The notes under the pieces are model-generated. The model worked only from the letters and a program-made list of their open reading frames with translations. It ran no database searches and was not told the DNA's origin. The position numbers and the translations under genes are program-made. Of a stretch of DNA of 64,000 nucleotides, positions 35,819-45,188 are shown in pieces. Location: the NCBI GenBank assembly GCA_913061345.1, contig CAJXTZ010000001.1:21120-85119 (forward strand), read 5' to 3'. Every line of letters begins with the position of its first letter. The stretch's first letter is position 1. Source of the DNA: an uncultured Erythrobacter sp. Its GTDB lineage: Bacteria; Pseudomonadota; Alphaproteobacteria; Sphingomonadales; Sphingomonadaceae.

Positions 35819-36528
35819 TGACCAATAACAAAACCCTCAGGGCGCTTTCACTGGCTCCGGCCATGCTCGCTCTCACATTGCTTTCGGGCTGCTTCGATGA
35901 TGATGACGATAGTGAAGATGTGATCGTCGTGCCGTCCGCAACACCTACACCGACCCCGGCACCAACCAATGCGAATTTTGATGTCACGCCATGTCTTGAA
36001 CAGGCCATTCCGGGCACTGGCTTCACAGTTGCCGAAGCGGTGGTTCCGGATACCTTGACCCTCAATTTTGCTGCCGGGGCGGGTTTCCCGAACGGTCGAT
36101 TGTTGCAGGACCCGGTAATCGATGTGACGTTAGCCGTAATATTCCTCGATCTTTCAGTGCATAGTCCGGCAGCGCTTGCCACATTGCCTCTGAATCCATC
36201 GGAAAACGACGTTGCATTCCCAGATAGCTTCCCGTTCCTTGCCGCAGCGCAAGGCTCTCCACCGATTGCAGCGCCAGGAGGAGCGTCCTTCACTTTCCGA
36301 ACTGACGATCCCTCGACCTATGTTCGTGTAGACAGAATGGGCATGCCTGCCGTTTCCACCGCATTGATCGGAACCGACAGGAAAACCGCCTATAATGATG
36401 CAAGCCCGGCAGACGATGTTGCCGGCAAATTCGTGCCTGACCTGTCAGCCCAGCTGACCGGGCTGACAAATGCCCTTGCCGATGATCTGACAGACGCCGG
36501 CCTTACGCCTTGCGCTAAGCCGGCTTAA
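35818..36528 (+). CDS. Lipoprotein related to DUF4331 proteins
   Basis: 236 aa. Lipoprotein signal LALTLLSGC with the acylated Cys followed by a run of Asp (FDDDDDSED), which would keep it in the periplasm-facing outer membrane leaflet or inner membrane (sorting rules for this group are unclear). A Thr/Pro linker (ATPTPTPAPT) follows. The C-terminal part YVRVDRMGMPAVSTALIG and KTAYNDASPADD resembles the second half of DUF4331 proteins. It starts on the stop codon of the previous DUF4331 gene, so the two products probably form one unit. Confidence 0.8.
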   Translation: MTNNKTLRALSLAPAMLALTLLSGCFDDDDDSEDVIVVPSATPTPTPAPTNANFDVTPCLEQAIPGTGFTVAEAVVPDTLTLNFAAGAGFPNGRLLQDPVIDVTLAVIFLDLSVHSPAALATLPLNPSENDVAFPDSFPFLAAAQGSPPIAAPGGASFTFRTDDPSTYVRVDRMGMPAVSTALIGTDRKTAYNDASPADDVAGKFVPDLSAQLTGLTNALADDLTDAGLTPCAKPA

Positions 36529-37920
36529 ATGGTTCGCCGCTGGCCTTTGGGGCATGTCACGCACAGCGGCAGCGCCCGCAGCCGCGGAAGGTCGGGTGTC
36601 ATTCGCACACTCGCCATTTCCGCGGCTGCGGCCACGTTGATTTTCAGCGCGGACCTCCTGCTTGATGACAACGATCAGGGCGTAGCGGCAGCAGGTCTTC
36701 CGCCTGCGAGTTATGGGCCAGCAAGCTATGCAGCGGAGTTGGCGGCATCCGATCGCCAGATTGCCCTGATGCAGGAACGGGTTGCGTCTGCGCAAGATGA
36801 ATGGTTGCCGCACGAAACACTTGCCCGCGCTGCACTTTCGCGTTTCAAGCTCAACGCCGATCCCGGGGAACTGGCGCTTGCGGCCAACAGCATACAGCGT
36901 TCCAACAGCCTCTCTCCCGAAGGTTCGGGCCCACTCCTGACATCCGCAGAAATCGCGATGGCGCAACATGATCTGAAAAATGCCGAAACTTTTCTCGGCC
37001 AGTTTGACCAGATTGTGGTCAGCCCTGGCAAGCCAGCCTTGTCAACGGCAGTGGCGTTGCGCGGCGATGTCTCCTTTTATCATGGCGACATGGAGTTGGC
37101 GGAAAGCCTTTACGAAGAGGCCGATGAAATCATCCCCACTCCCGGGACCGCGATCAGAAAATCGATACTTGCCCGTTCTCAGGGCCAGTTCGACGAAGCG
37201 ATTGCTCTTATCCGCGAAGCGGCGCGGCGCGATCAATTGCGCACCCCCAGGTCGATGGCCTCCTATGAATTGCAGATCGGGATGGTCGAAAGCGCGCGCG
37301 GAAATTACGAAGTAGCTGCACAAAGCTATGCCCGGGCCGACGAATTGTTTCCCGGTCACTGGCTGACTCAATTTTATCGTGCCGAAGCGCAAGCCATGAT
37401 AGATGAACTGACGCCTGCCATAACAACGTTTGAACGCATCGCGACGCAAACCAACGATCCACAGGCGATGGATGCCGCTGCCACGCTTCATATCGCTAAT
37501 GGAGATATGCAAGCAGCCGAACGGTGGAGCAATCGCTCCGCAGCTGGGTGGCGCACGCGCGTTGAAGCGATGCCAATGGCATATACCGCGCACGCATTTG
37601 AAAGCGCACTTGCCTTTGGCAAGCCGGAACAAGCGCTGGATCTTGCACTTCGAAATCTCGCAATGCGGCCATATGGCGAGGCGCATATTCTTGTGGCCGA
37701 GGCATTCCTTGCAAATGATCGGCCTGCGCAGGCACGTGCACATCTGCTTCGGGCAGAACAGCAAGGCTGGCGCAGCGCGCCACTATATGCGCGCTTGTCC
37801 GAAGCTGAAGCGCAGCTGGGGAACGCTATTGCCTCGAGAACCGCGAGAGCACAGGCGGAGCAGCTGAACCCGCATATATTCAGTCCGAAAATTGGGCGTC
37901 TGTGGTTCGGTCATGGTTGA
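36529..37920 (+). CDS. TPR-repeat protein with N-terminal membrane segment
   Basis: 463 aa, start codon immediately after the previous stop (TAA-ATG). An N-terminal Arg-rich stretch and one hydrophobic segment (IRTLAISAAAATLIFSADLLL, about residues 25-45) are followed by helical repeats through most of the protein: for example AETFLGQFDQIV, GDMELAESLYEEADEIIPTPG, GQFDEAIALIREAARRD, GNYEVAAQSYARADELFPGHW, GKPEQALDLALRNLAMRP. TPR arrays serve as protein-binding scaffolds. With the two DUF4331-type genes it forms a three-gene block behind the sigma/anti-sigma pair. Partners are unknown. Confidence 0.85.
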   Translation: MVRRWPLGHVTHSGSARSRGRSGVIRTLAISAAAATLIFSADLLLDDNDQGVAAAGLPPASYGPASYAAELAASDRQIALMQERVASAQDEWLPHETLARAALSRFKLNADPGELALAANSIQRSNSLSPEGSGPLLTSAEIAMAQHDLKNAETFLGQFDQIVVSPGKPALSTAVALRGDVSFYHGDMELAESLYEEADEIIPTPGTAIRKSILARSQGQFDEAIALIREAARRDQLRTPRSMASYELQIGMVESARGNYEVAAQSYARADELFPGHWLTQFYRAEAQAMIDELTPAITTFERIATQTNDPQAMDAAATLHIANGDMQAAERWSNRSAAGWRTRVEAMPMAYTAHAFESALAFGKPEQALDLALRNLAMRPYGEAHILVAEAFLANDRPAQARAHLLRAEQQGWRSAPLYARLSEAEAQLGNAIASRTARAQAEQLNPHIFSPKIGRLWFGHG

Positions 37921-37921
37921 C

Positions 37922-38206
37922 CCTGCGTAGTAAGTTGTCCTGATGATGGATGATTTCTCAAATACGAGAATTTGTATGTTTCGTCAGATAAATACACATA
38001 TATTCAACGTCTTGCAGGATTTCTCGCGACTGCCTGCATCTGAACATCGTCAGACTTCGTAGCTTCCTCGCAACCTGGAGCACCAGGCTGTGCCTCGACC
38101 AAGGCAATAGACAGGTTCGGGAAAATACACTGGCACGATCCGCGCATCTCCCGCGATCTTTCAAAACCTTGGTCTGGCAATTTTGGTCCACACAAGGAGA
38201 GATGCT
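37922..38206 (+). repeat. Upstream region of the adhesin gene, duplicated at 23566
   Basis: A 285-nt non-coding leader and promoter region conserved without gaps with 23566-23850. It includes the hairpin CCTGG-AGCA-CCAGG (38074-38087), whose other copy reads CCTGA-AGCA-TCAGG (23718-23731), so the stem is kept by a paired change. It ends in the ribosome binding site AAGGAGAGAT. Confidence 0.8.
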
Positions 38207-40000
38207 ATGAATATAGTTCAGACAAAGAAGTTGGCGATAACCCTGCTTGCCGGAACGGCAGGCGTTTATGCAGCGCCAGCTGCCGCACAGGAAATTCCTG
38301 GAGACACCGGCTACGAATGCGTCCTGACCGAAGACGGTTCGACGACCAACACCACAATAGCGAATGCCACCGCTTCAGGAGAAGACGCGCTGGCTTGTGG
38401 CGAAGATGCCAATGCGGACAGCTCCTCCACGGTGGCTTTCGGCGGTGAATCCAGCGCCACCGCGCCGGGTGCGACGGCGCTTGGCTGGCAGGCGAATGCG
38501 AGTGGCGCGATGGGTACAGCCGTTGGCCACCAGACCACCGCTTCGGGCGCTCAGAGTTTTGCGGGCGGCGAAGATGCGCTTGCATCGGGCAGCAACTCAA
38601 TCGCTATCGGCAGGGCCGCATTGGCTGACGGGGGTGATTCCATTGCAATCGGCGGAAATCGCGACGGTCTGATGGGCACCCCCACCATCGCAAGCGGACC
38701 ATCCACGACAGCCGTGGGCGGACAAGCCTTGGCAAATGGACCCGGCGCAACTGCCTATGGCTGGAGAGCGCAGGCCTCAGCCGAACGTGCCACAGCTCTC
38801 GGACATCTCGCGACAGCTCAAGGCATACGGTCGCTGGCAGTTGGCGAAAATGCCGATGCGCAAACCGACTTTTCAACCGCAATCGGAAATGAAACGATCG
38901 CCAATGGCATCGATGCGCTCGGCGTGGGCGACAGCGCGGTCGCCATGGGCAATTCCACCACGGCCATTGGTGGGGAGAGCCTGGCCAGCACGCCAGGTGC
39001 GACGGCGCTTGGCTGGCAGGCTGTTGCCACCGGGGCAATGGGTACTGCCGTAGGGCATCAGACAACAGCTTCGGGCGACCAGAGTTTTGCCGGTGGCGAA
39101 GATGCCGTCGCTTCGGGTGACAATGCCATCGCTATCGGGAACTTCGCGCAAGCGACCGGTGGTGATTCAATTGCCATTGGCGGCAATCGCAGCGACGATC
39201 CTTCCATGGCCACAATCGCCAGTGGACCATCAACAACGGTTGTCGGCGGGCAAGCATTGGCAAATGGAGCGGGCGCTACAGCCTATGGCTGGCGATCAGT
39301 CGCTGATGCCGAGCGCGCGACTGCATTGGGTCATCTTGCTGCCGCGACGGGCGTTCGATCCGTCGCTGTCGGTGAAGCTGCAAATGCATCGGGCGATGGC
39401 GCCGTTGCCTTGGGCAATGAAGCCATTGCCTCTGGCGTCAATTCTGTTGCCATTGGGAATGGGGCTACGGCAACTGCCGATGGCCAGGTGGTCGTCGCCA
39501 GTCTCGATATGAGCACCGGCGTGCAAACCGGCCCGATCAACTTCGTCACGGCAGACGCGAATGGCACCCTCGGTCTGAGTTCCGCAATGGGTCTCACGGG
39601 GCTTGCGAGCAATAACGACGTGATGGCCAATACAGCTGCAATCGACGTAAATTCCGGCCTTATTGCCACGAATACGGCAAACATCGGGGCGAATGCGGCG
39701 GCCATCAGTGAACTGCAGGGACAGAATGTGGCCTTGTTTGATCTCGCCAACGAAAATGCCGCCGGCATTCGTGAAGCGAATGAAGGTGCGGCATTGGCGC
39801 TTGCGATGGAATCTCCGGTCCTGATGCCGACCGACAGCTTCGGCGTGGCCGGTGGGTTCGGTTATTACAATGACCGGATTGCAGGTTCGGCCAGTGTTGC
39901 CGCACGGGTTTCCGACAACGCATATCTTACCGGCGGGATTGGCATCGGTTTTGACGAAGGCAAGGTTGGCGCAAGAGCCGGCTTCCAATCCAGCTGGTAA
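38207..40000 (+). CDS. YadA-like trimeric autotransporter adhesin
   Basis: 597 aa from the ATG at 38207, 9 nt behind AAGGAGAG; the frame opens at 38183 but the extra codons precede the ribosome binding site. Signal peptide ends in APAAAQ. Residues about 45-440 are Hep_Hag/YadA-head repeats of about 14 residues (A-x-G-x-x-S-x-A-I/V-G and similar), for example NSIAIG, GDSIAIGG, NSVAIGNGA. A short stalk follows (TAAIDVNSGLIATNTANIGANAAAISELQGQ, coiled coil), then the C-terminal anchor SFGVAGGFGYYNDRIAGSASVAARVSDNAYLTGGIGIGFDEGKVGARAGFQSSW, four strands ending in Trp as needed for trimer insertion by the Bam complex. It would act in surface attachment. Confidence 0.92.
   Translation: MNIVQTKKLAITLLAGTAGVYAAPAAAQEIPGDTGYECVLTEDGSTTNTTIANATASGEDALACGEDANADSSSTVAFGGESSATAPGATALGWQANASGAMGTAVGHQTTASGAQSFAGGEDALASGSNSIAIGRAALADGGDSIAIGGNRDGLMGTPTIASGPSTTAVGGQALANGPGATAYGWRAQASAERATALGHLATAQGIRSLAVGENADAQTDFSTAIGNETIANGIDALGVGDSAVAMGNSTTAIGGESLASTPGATALGWQAVATGAMGTAVGHQTTASGDQSFAGGEDAVASGDNAIAIGNFAQATGGDSIAIGGNRSDDPSMATIASGPSTTVVGGQALANGAGATAYGWRSVADAERATALGHLAAATGVRSVAVGEAANASGDGAVALGNEAIASGVNSVAIGNGATATADGQVVVASLDMSTGVQTGPINFVTADANGTLGLSSAMGLTGLASNNDVMANTAAIDVNSGLIATNTANIGANAAAISELQGQNVALFDLANENAAGIREANEGAALALAMESPVLMPTDSFGVAGGFGYYNDRIAGSASVAARVSDNAYLTGGIGIGFDEGKVGARAGFQSSW
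38441..39496 (+). repeat. Two tandem 528-bp units inside the adhesin head
   Basis: Unit 1 (38441-38968) and unit 2 (38969-39496) align with a constant 528-nt (176-residue) period, for example GACGGCGCTTGGCTGGCAGG at 38473 and 39001. Both begin with GGES and contain TALGWQA, TAVGHQTTASG, QSFAGGEDA, ASGPSTT and GQALANG. Divergence is well above zero, so the duplication is not recent. Confidence 0.88.
39317..39781 (+). repeat. 465-bp perfect direct repeat of 23897-24361
   Basis: Lies at the end of head unit 2 and through the stalk of the intact adhesin. It is identical to the pseudogene block, while the leader regions of the two copies have diverged. Confidence 0.97.
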
Positions 40001-40021
40001 CAGCTTAGTTTGATTGCAGTT

Positions 40022-40069
40022 ACTCCTGTGGACCAGGAGTTTGGGGCCGGGGCGCGAACCTCGGCCCCA
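40022..40069 (+). terminator. Two hairpins after the adhesin gene
   Basis: ACTCCTG / CAGGAGT (40022-40028 with 40034-40040) and TGGGGCCG / CGGCCCCA (40042-40049 with 40062-40069) follow the stop by 21 and 41 nt. The second is GC-rich and followed by TTACTGTTACTG, a poor T-tract. They are likely the transcription end of the adhesin gene. Confidence 0.65.
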
Positions 40070-40590
40070 TTACTGTTACTGACTTGTGTTTCAGCTGGCG
40101 CCTTTGCTCGAGCATGGCATTTCAAGAAATGACCGCCTGGATGCTTCGCGTAACAGCCACCTAACTGGTTCTGGTACCAGTAAGATCGCTGCTTGGTGCC
40201 ACCGCCGCTAGGCCCGCAGCTACCCGCCAGCTTCCGCCATCGCCGAAAACTCTTAAGCCATCATAGCGCTGGGTCTGGCAAATGACCGGATGAAGGATTT
40301 CTAAGATCTCTGGAACGTGCCGCAATCACCTTACACTTGATGTGCTACGCTTGATGAGGCCATCGCCGCGACTTTCGTCAGCGGGAAACGCCAATTCCGG
40401 TCGAGCGCCCGGTTGGCCTTTCGCAAGCTGGTATTTTCGCTTCCGCAAACGCTGCTTCGGCCGCTTTAGACCTCGAGCATCTCTTTGTCCGCAAGGTTGG
40501 CTTAGGAGGGAAGGTGTTCTGCACGCCACCGGAATTCTTTCTGCCTTCCCTCCAAGTCAATAGCCGCCGAGCATCGGCAGCCGGATTGAT
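40070..40590. other. Intergenic region between adhesin and catabolic clusters
   Basis: About 520 nt, open on short frames only. No gene, tRNA or insertion sequence was recognised. It separates the envelope genes from the catabolic cluster and may be decayed sequence. Confidence 0.55.
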
Positions 40591-41415
40591 TTACGCGCGA
40601 GTGAGGAATTCACTCACGAGCGAATTGAAACGGTCCTTATGTTCTATCTGCGTCCAATGTCCGCATTTCCCGAACAGATGAACTTCCGCAGTTTCCAGCA
40701 ATTCGAACAAGCGAAGGCTTGTGCTCATTGGCAGAACGCGATCTTCCCGCCCATGAAGCATCATAGCCGGGCTGGTTATCTTCGCGATTTCATCTTCTGG
40801 CGTCGACAGCGCAGAGATATGCTGCTGGCGCGGAGCCGGGAACATGGCACTGAATGCCTCCTGGAAACCCGGTTGGATACTTGCACGGTAACGCATTTCG
40901 GCAAGTTCGTCTGACACCAGCGAATTGTCATATGCGAAAATATCGAGCATTTCGCGCATGGCCTCTACTGACGGTTCATAGCCCCACACCTTGTCCAGAG
41001 CATCTGTCAGTTCGAATTCAAGGCCGGCCGCGCCCATCAGCACGATACGGCGAACGCGATCAGGATGATTAGCGGCCATCGAAAGCGCGAGCGCCCCGCC
41101 AAAGGAATTGCCGATGATGTCAAACTGATCAAGATCGAGCGCATCGGCAAGATCCATCAGGTGCTTCCGCCACCGTTCCAGATTGTAGATGCCGTCGGCC
41201 GGGCGTTCTGTATAGCCAAAGCCCAGCATATCGGGCGCGATCGCACGCATGGATTCCGCCAGCACGGGCAGGTTGAGCCGCCAGTTCGCCCATGCAGTAA
41301 CCCCTGGGCCCGAACCATGTATCAAAATGACAGGATGCCCTTCACCCATATCGTGATAATTGGTTTTCACACCTTGGGCGTCAATGGATTTTCCAATCTC
41401 GGGGTTGTCGCTCAT
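40591..41415 (-). CDS. Alpha/beta hydrolase, meta-cleavage product hydrolase (DmpD/XylF type)
   Basis: 274 aa from the ATG at 41415, preceded by AAAGGA; the longer frame to 41529 lacks family character. Oxyanion region HGSGPGVTAWANW (33-45), nucleophile Ser104 in GNSFGG, acid in HGREDRVLP and catalytic His in GKCGHWTQIEH. This is the pattern of carbon-carbon bond hydrolases that split 2-hydroxymuconic semialdehyde or its ring-substituted analogues into 2-oxopent-4-enoate and an acid or formate. It is last in the meta-pathway run, 203 nt after the DmpH-like gene. Substrate range is not readable. Confidence 0.9.
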   Translation of the reverse strand: MSDNPEIGKSIDAQGVKTNYHDMGEGHPVILIHGSGPGVTAWANWRLNLPVLAESMRAIAPDMLGFGYTERPADGIYNLERWRKHLMDLADALDLDQFDIIGNSFGGALALSMAANHPDRVRRIVLMGAAGLEFELTDALDKVWGYEPSVEAMREMLDIFAYDNSLVSDELAEMRYRASIQPGFQEAFSAMFPAPRQQHISALSTPEDEIAKITSPAMMLHGREDRVLPMSTSLRLFELLETAEVHLFGKCGHWTQIEHKDRFNSLVSEFLTRA

Positions 41416-41618
41416 TCTTATTCCTTTCTGGCGTCGTCGCGGGAGTTTGGCTTGCGCATGTTCTTCCGCTTTGGATATGCCTGCGACACCGAAATGTTCA
41501 GCAGGGACTTCGCGAATAATCACCCGCACCGATTGCGCAAGTGCATCGATGGAATCACGGCTTTGGTCGCTCCTGTGGCAGTCTGTCCAGTTTCATCACC
41601 TATAAAATCGGCGTCGTG

Positions 41619-42392
41619 TCAGGCTTCGACTGTAATAGAGCAGCCACCCAGATTTTGCACTTCCAGGCTGATCGTTTCTCCTACGCTCGCCGGATGTGCC
41701 GCCGTCGCTCCGCCCGCCATTATGATATCGCCGGGCTCCAGTGCCTCGCCCCATTCGGCAGTCAGCCGCGTAGCTGAGACCAATGAACGAAGCGGATGGC
41801 CCAAGATCGCAGCTGACGAACCGATTTGCGCGGGTCGTCCGTTGACAAGAAGCACCATGCCGAGATTTGAAAAATCAACGCTTGCAGGGTTGTGCCATGC
41901 ACCCAGAACCAGGCCGGACGAGGAAGTGTTGTCAGCAACAACATCCGGCAGAGCGAACTTGAAGTTTTCAAAACGACTGTCGATCACCTCCATGGCCGGG
42001 GCAATCGCCTCGACGGCAGAAAGCGCCTCGACAGGAGAAACCTTGCCCTTCAATCGCTTCTTCAGAAGAAATGCGATTTCGGGTTCAAGCCGTGGATGGA
42101 TGAAGGCCGACTTCGACAGGGTCCCGCCTTCCTCCAGCAACATTGCGTCGGTCAGGCGGCCCCACGCGGCCTCGTTTACACCGACCTGGACCATTTTAGC
42201 CCGGCTGGTCAGCCCCATTTTGACACCGATACGCACCTCTCCACGGGCGATCCGACGCGCGACGGACATTGCCTGGATAGCATAGGCCTCGGAAGTCGTC
42301 AGGCCCGGACGACTTTTTGTCAGCTGGGGTATGGCCCGCACTTCGCGTTGAGCATCATCGAGCTGCACAGCGAGGGCTTCCAGATCTTCCAC
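41619..42392 (-). CDS. 4-oxalocrotonate decarboxylase-like protein (DmpH type)
   Basis: 257 aa from a GTG at 42392 that overlaps the aldolase stop by 1 nt (TAGTG). Conserved family blocks are GVKMGLTSRAKMVQVGVNEAAWGRLTDAML, HPRLEPEIAFLLKK (metal-binding Glu residues) and VVADNTSSSGLVLG. The HPRLEPE context and WGRLTD segment favour the decarboxylase over the closely related hydratase. In meta pathways it decarboxylates 4-oxalocrotonate to 2-oxopent-4-enoate, working in a complex with the hydratase, whose gene is at 44406. Confidence 0.85.
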   Translation of the reverse strand: MEDLEALAVQLDDAQREVRAIPQLTKSRPGLTTSEAYAIQAMSVARRIARGEVRIGVKMGLTSRAKMVQVGVNEAAWGRLTDAMLLEEGGTLSKSAFIHPRLEPEIAFLLKKRLKGKVSPVEALSAVEAIAPAMEVIDSRFENFKFALPDVVADNTSSSGLVLGAWHNPASVDFSNLGMVLLVNGRPAQIGSSAAILGHPLRSLVSATRLTAEWGEALEPGDIIMAGGATAAHPASVGETISLEVQNLGGCSITVEA

Positions 42393-43444
42393 TATGACGC
42401 CCCCATGGTCTCACGAGACTTCTGAATATCCAGAGCGACATCGACGATCATGTCTTCCTGGCCGCCGACCATGCCGCGGCGACCAAGCTCCTGCAGAATT
42501 TCGCGCACATCGACGCCATATTCTTCGGCCGCCTTTTCAGAATGGCGAAGGAAGCTGGAATAAACGCCCGCATAACCGAGCATCAGGGTTTCCCTGTCAA
42601 CACGTACGGGGCGATCCTGAAGCGGACGAACAAGTTCTTCTGCGGCATCCATAAGCTTGTAGACATCGCACCCTGTGTTCCAGCCTTTTCGATCAGCTGC
42701 TGCGATGAAAACTTCTAGCGGGGCATTACCTGCACCAGCGCCCATACCGGCAAGCGAGGCATCGACCCGCCGCGCACCCTTTTGCACCGCAACAATCGAA
42801 TTGGCGACACCAAGCGAGAGATTGTGGTGCGCATGCACGCCACGCTCGGTTTCAGGTTTCAGAACGGCGTCATAGGCGTCGAACCTGGCAGCACAGCCAT
42901 CCATATCCAGCGCGCCGCCGGAATCGGTCACATAAACGCATTGTGCGCCATATGATTCCATCAAGAGCGCCTGTTCCGCCAATTTTTCCGGTTCAACCAT
43001 GTGGCTCATCATAAGAAAGCCGCATGTATCCATGCCAAGATCGCGCGCAGCACCGATATGTTGACGCGCCACGTCTGCTTCCGTGCAATGAGTAGCGACC
43101 CGGACAGAGCGCACGCCAAGGTCATAGGCTCGCTTCAGGTCCGTGATAGTGCAGATACCGGGGAGGATCAGTGTGGTCAGCACGGCCTGGTCAATGGAAT
43201 CAGCAACCGCTTCGATCCATTCCCAATCGGAATGCGCGCCAAAACCATAATTGAAGCTCGAACCGCGGATACCGTCGCCATGCGCAATTTCAATTGCATC
43301 GACGCCGGCTTGGTCAAGCGCGCTAGCGATTTTCCGGACGTGATCTATTCCGTAAAGATGACGGATAGCGTGCATGCCATCGCGCAGGGTCACGTCCTGC
43401 ACGTAGATTTTGTCCTTCGTCGGATCTTTGATCAGTCCAGTCAC
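42392..43444 (-). CDS. 4-hydroxy-2-oxovalerate aldolase (DmpG/BphI type)
   Basis: 350 aa from a GTG at 43444 overlapping the dehydrogenase stop (GTGA). N-terminal [19 protein letters not shown] carries the metal-binding Asp and catalytic Arg of the HMG-lyase-like TIM barrel; [18 protein letters not shown] supplies two His metal ligands. It cleaves 4-hydroxy-2-oxovalerate into pyruvate and acetaldehyde, which is channelled to the partner dehydrogenase. The C-terminal communication domain ([18 protein letters not shown]) is present. Full family length. Confidence 0.95.
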   Translation of the reverse strand: MTGLIKDPTKDKIYVQDVTLRDGMHAIRHLYGIDHVRKIASALDQAGVDAIEIAHGDGIRGSSFNYGFGAHSDWEWIEAVADSIDQAVLTTLILPGICTITDLKRAYDLGVRSVRVATHCTEADVARQHIGAARDLGMDTCGFLMMSHMVEPEKLAEQALLMESYGAQCVYVTDSGGALDMDGCAARFDAYDAVLKPETERGVHAHHNLSLGVANSIVAVQKGARRVDASLAGMGAGAGNAPLEVFIAAADRKGWNTGCDVYKLMDAAEELVRPLQDRPVRVDRETLMLGYAGVYSSFLRHSEKAAEEYGVDVREILQELGRRGMVGGQEDMIVDVALDIQKSRETMGAS

Positions 43445-44388
43445 AACGCCGCCTTTCTTGGATTTTTCATCATGCGTTCGGCGATAGCCAGTCCCGCAGA
43501 TGTCATGATGTCCAGATTACCGGCATAAGCCGGCAGATAATGTGCTGCTCCTTCGACCTCGAGGAACACCGTCACCTTCAGGCCTTCAAATTCACCGATT
43601 TCCGGTATTTTCAATGTCCTGTTGCCGCCGAACCGCTCAAACTGAACCTTCTGCTTGAGGCGATATCCTGGCACGTATTCTTGTACAGCCCCGACCATCT
43701 CGTTCACCGACTTTTCAATTTCAGCTTCATCGCCGCCCATTGACAATGCATAAACGGTATCGCGCATGATAAGCGGCGGCTCTGCCGGATTGAGGATGAT
43801 GATCGCCTTGCCGTTTTCGGCGCCCCCCAACACTTCCACTCCCAAGGTCGTCGTCTCGGTAAACTCGTCAATATTGGCGCGCGTGCCGGGGCCGGCCGAT
43901 TTGGAAGCGACTGAAGCCACGATTTCTGCATATGGAACCCGCTCGGAAACCCGGCTGATGGCGTGAACGATAGGAATGGTTGCCTGGCCGCCGCAGGTGA
44001 CCATGTTCACATTGCTCTTATCGAGATGCTCTTCCCCGTTGATTACGGGGATGCAATAGGGGCCGATGGCCGCCGGCGTCAGGTCCACCATGCGTTTGCC
44101 GTCACGCACGCAAAGTTCATTATGGTGGTGATGGGCCCCGGCCGAGGTCGCATCGAACACCACGTCGATATCTTTCCATATCGGCATCGCTACCAAGCCA
44201 TCCATGCCTTCATGGGTGGTTGAAATGCCAAGCTTCTGGGCTCGGGCGAGACCATCGGACTCAGGATCGATACCGACCATCGCGCCCACTTCGAGGACGT
44301 CTGACGTCCGCATCACTTTGATCATTAGGTCTGTGCCGATATTTCCAGACCCGATGATCGCGCATTTCCGTTTGGGATTATCAACCAT
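43441..44388 (-). CDS. Acetaldehyde dehydrogenase, acylating (DmpF/BphJ type)
   Basis: 315 aa from the ATG at 44388; a GTG at 44400 and TTG at 44409 are alternative starts. NAD-binding [19 protein letters not shown] at the N-terminus, catalytic Cys in [14 protein letters not shown] (the CGGQAT motif of the family), and [21 protein letters not shown]. It oxidises acetaldehyde received from the aldolase to acetyl-CoA using NAD and CoA. Its gene order with the aldolase and hydratase is that of classic meta operons. Confidence 0.94.
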   Translation of the reverse strand: MVDNPKRKCAIIGSGNIGTDLMIKVMRTSDVLEVGAMVGIDPESDGLARAQKLGISTTHEGMDGLVAMPIWKDIDVVFDATSAGAHHHHNELCVRDGKRMVDLTPAAIGPYCIPVINGEEHLDKSNVNMVTCGGQATIPIVHAISRVSERVPYAEIVASVASKSAGPGTRANIDEFTETTTLGVEVLGGAENGKAIIILNPAEPPLIMRDTVYALSMGGDEAEIEKSVNEMVGAVQEYVPGYRLKQKVQFERFGGNRTLKIPEIGEFEGLKVTVFLEVEGAAHYLPAYAGNLDIMTSAGLAIAERMMKNPRKAAL

Positions 44389-44405
44389 CTCGTTAGTCAC
44401 TCCAT

Positions 44406-45188
44406 TCAATCCTGAAAGCAGGCGGTAACTGAGCCCAGCCCGTTGATGCGTGCCGTGACAGCGTCGCCCGCAGCCACTTGCGCCATCGGCCCAAGAGCAC
44501 CTGTTAAAACAATATCGCCTTTACTGAGGGGGCGACCTTCACGCGCCATGACCTTGGCCAGCCAAAGGCAGGCAGTGACCGGGCTTCCCAGACATGCGAT
44601 TCCCGCACCGTTCGATATGGGCTCCCCGCGGCGTTCCATCACCATTCCGCAAAGGCGCAAATCGATTTCCGACAGCCGACGTGGGGAATCGCCCAGCACG
44701 AACACACCGCTCGACGCGTTGTCGGCAATGGTATCGTGGATGCGGATATCCCAATCTTGAACCCGACTACCCACGACTTCGATCGCAGGCACTGCAAAGT
44801 CGACCGAAGCGATAATATCTGCAGAAGTCAGCAATTCGGTATCAAGGATGTCGCCCATGATGAAGGCGATCTCGGCCTCGACCTTGGGCTGCATCACCTC
44901 CGACACCGAAATTTCGGTTCCTAACGGTATGTCCATGTCGTCAAACAGCATCCCATAATCAGGCTGCGAAACGCCGAGTTGCGCCTGCACCGATTTCGCG
45001 GTCAGCCCGGTCTTGCGGCCCACGATGCGACGACCTTGTCCAAGCCTGCGCTCGGTATTCAGCTCCTGGACTTTATACGCCGCTTCGATTTCACGTTCAC
45101 CAATCAGGTCGCGGACCGGCGCACACGCTTCGCCCGATTGCATTGCGTCCCACAAACGGTCAGCCGCTTCCGTTATTTCTCGATCCAT
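44406..45188 (-). CDS. 2-oxopent-4-enoate hydratase (DmpE/MhpD type)
   Basis: 260 aa. Family blocks are [29 protein letters not shown] and [14 protein letters not shown] (metal-binding Glu pair), with [14 protein letters not shown] and [12 protein letters not shown]. It adds water to 2-oxopent-4-enoate to give 4-hydroxy-2-oxovalerate. It is first gene of the E-F-G-H run and is preceded by a 390-nt gap that holds a candidate promoter and operator. Confidence 0.92.
   Translation of the reverse strand: MDREITEAADRLWDAMQSGEACAPVRDLIGEREIEAAYKVQELNTERRLGQGRRIVGRKTGLTAKSVQAQLGVSQPDYGMLFDDMDIPLGTEISVSEVMQPKVEAEIAFIMGDILDTELLTSADIIASVDFAVPAIEVVGSRVQDWDIRIHDTIADNASSGVFVLGDSPRRLSEIDLRLCGMVMERRGEPISNGAGIACLGSPVTACLWLAKVMAREGRPLSKGDIVLTGALGPMAQVAAGDAVTARINGLGSVTACFQD

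Noticed and set aside
37958..38191. 77-aa antisense frame present in both adhesin leader copies (also 23602-23835)
   Set aside because: About 22 of 77 residues differ, mostly through amino-acid-changing substitutions, and it has no ribosome binding site; DNA-level homology explains it.
38300..39500. CRISPR-like or satellite repeat array
   Set aside because: The periodicity encodes YadA head repeats in a continuous frame with signal peptide and anchor.
40326..40563. Possible transposase remnant between adhesin and catabolic clusters
   Set aside because: Basic, Ala-rich fragments on both strands did not match any transposase motif convincingly.
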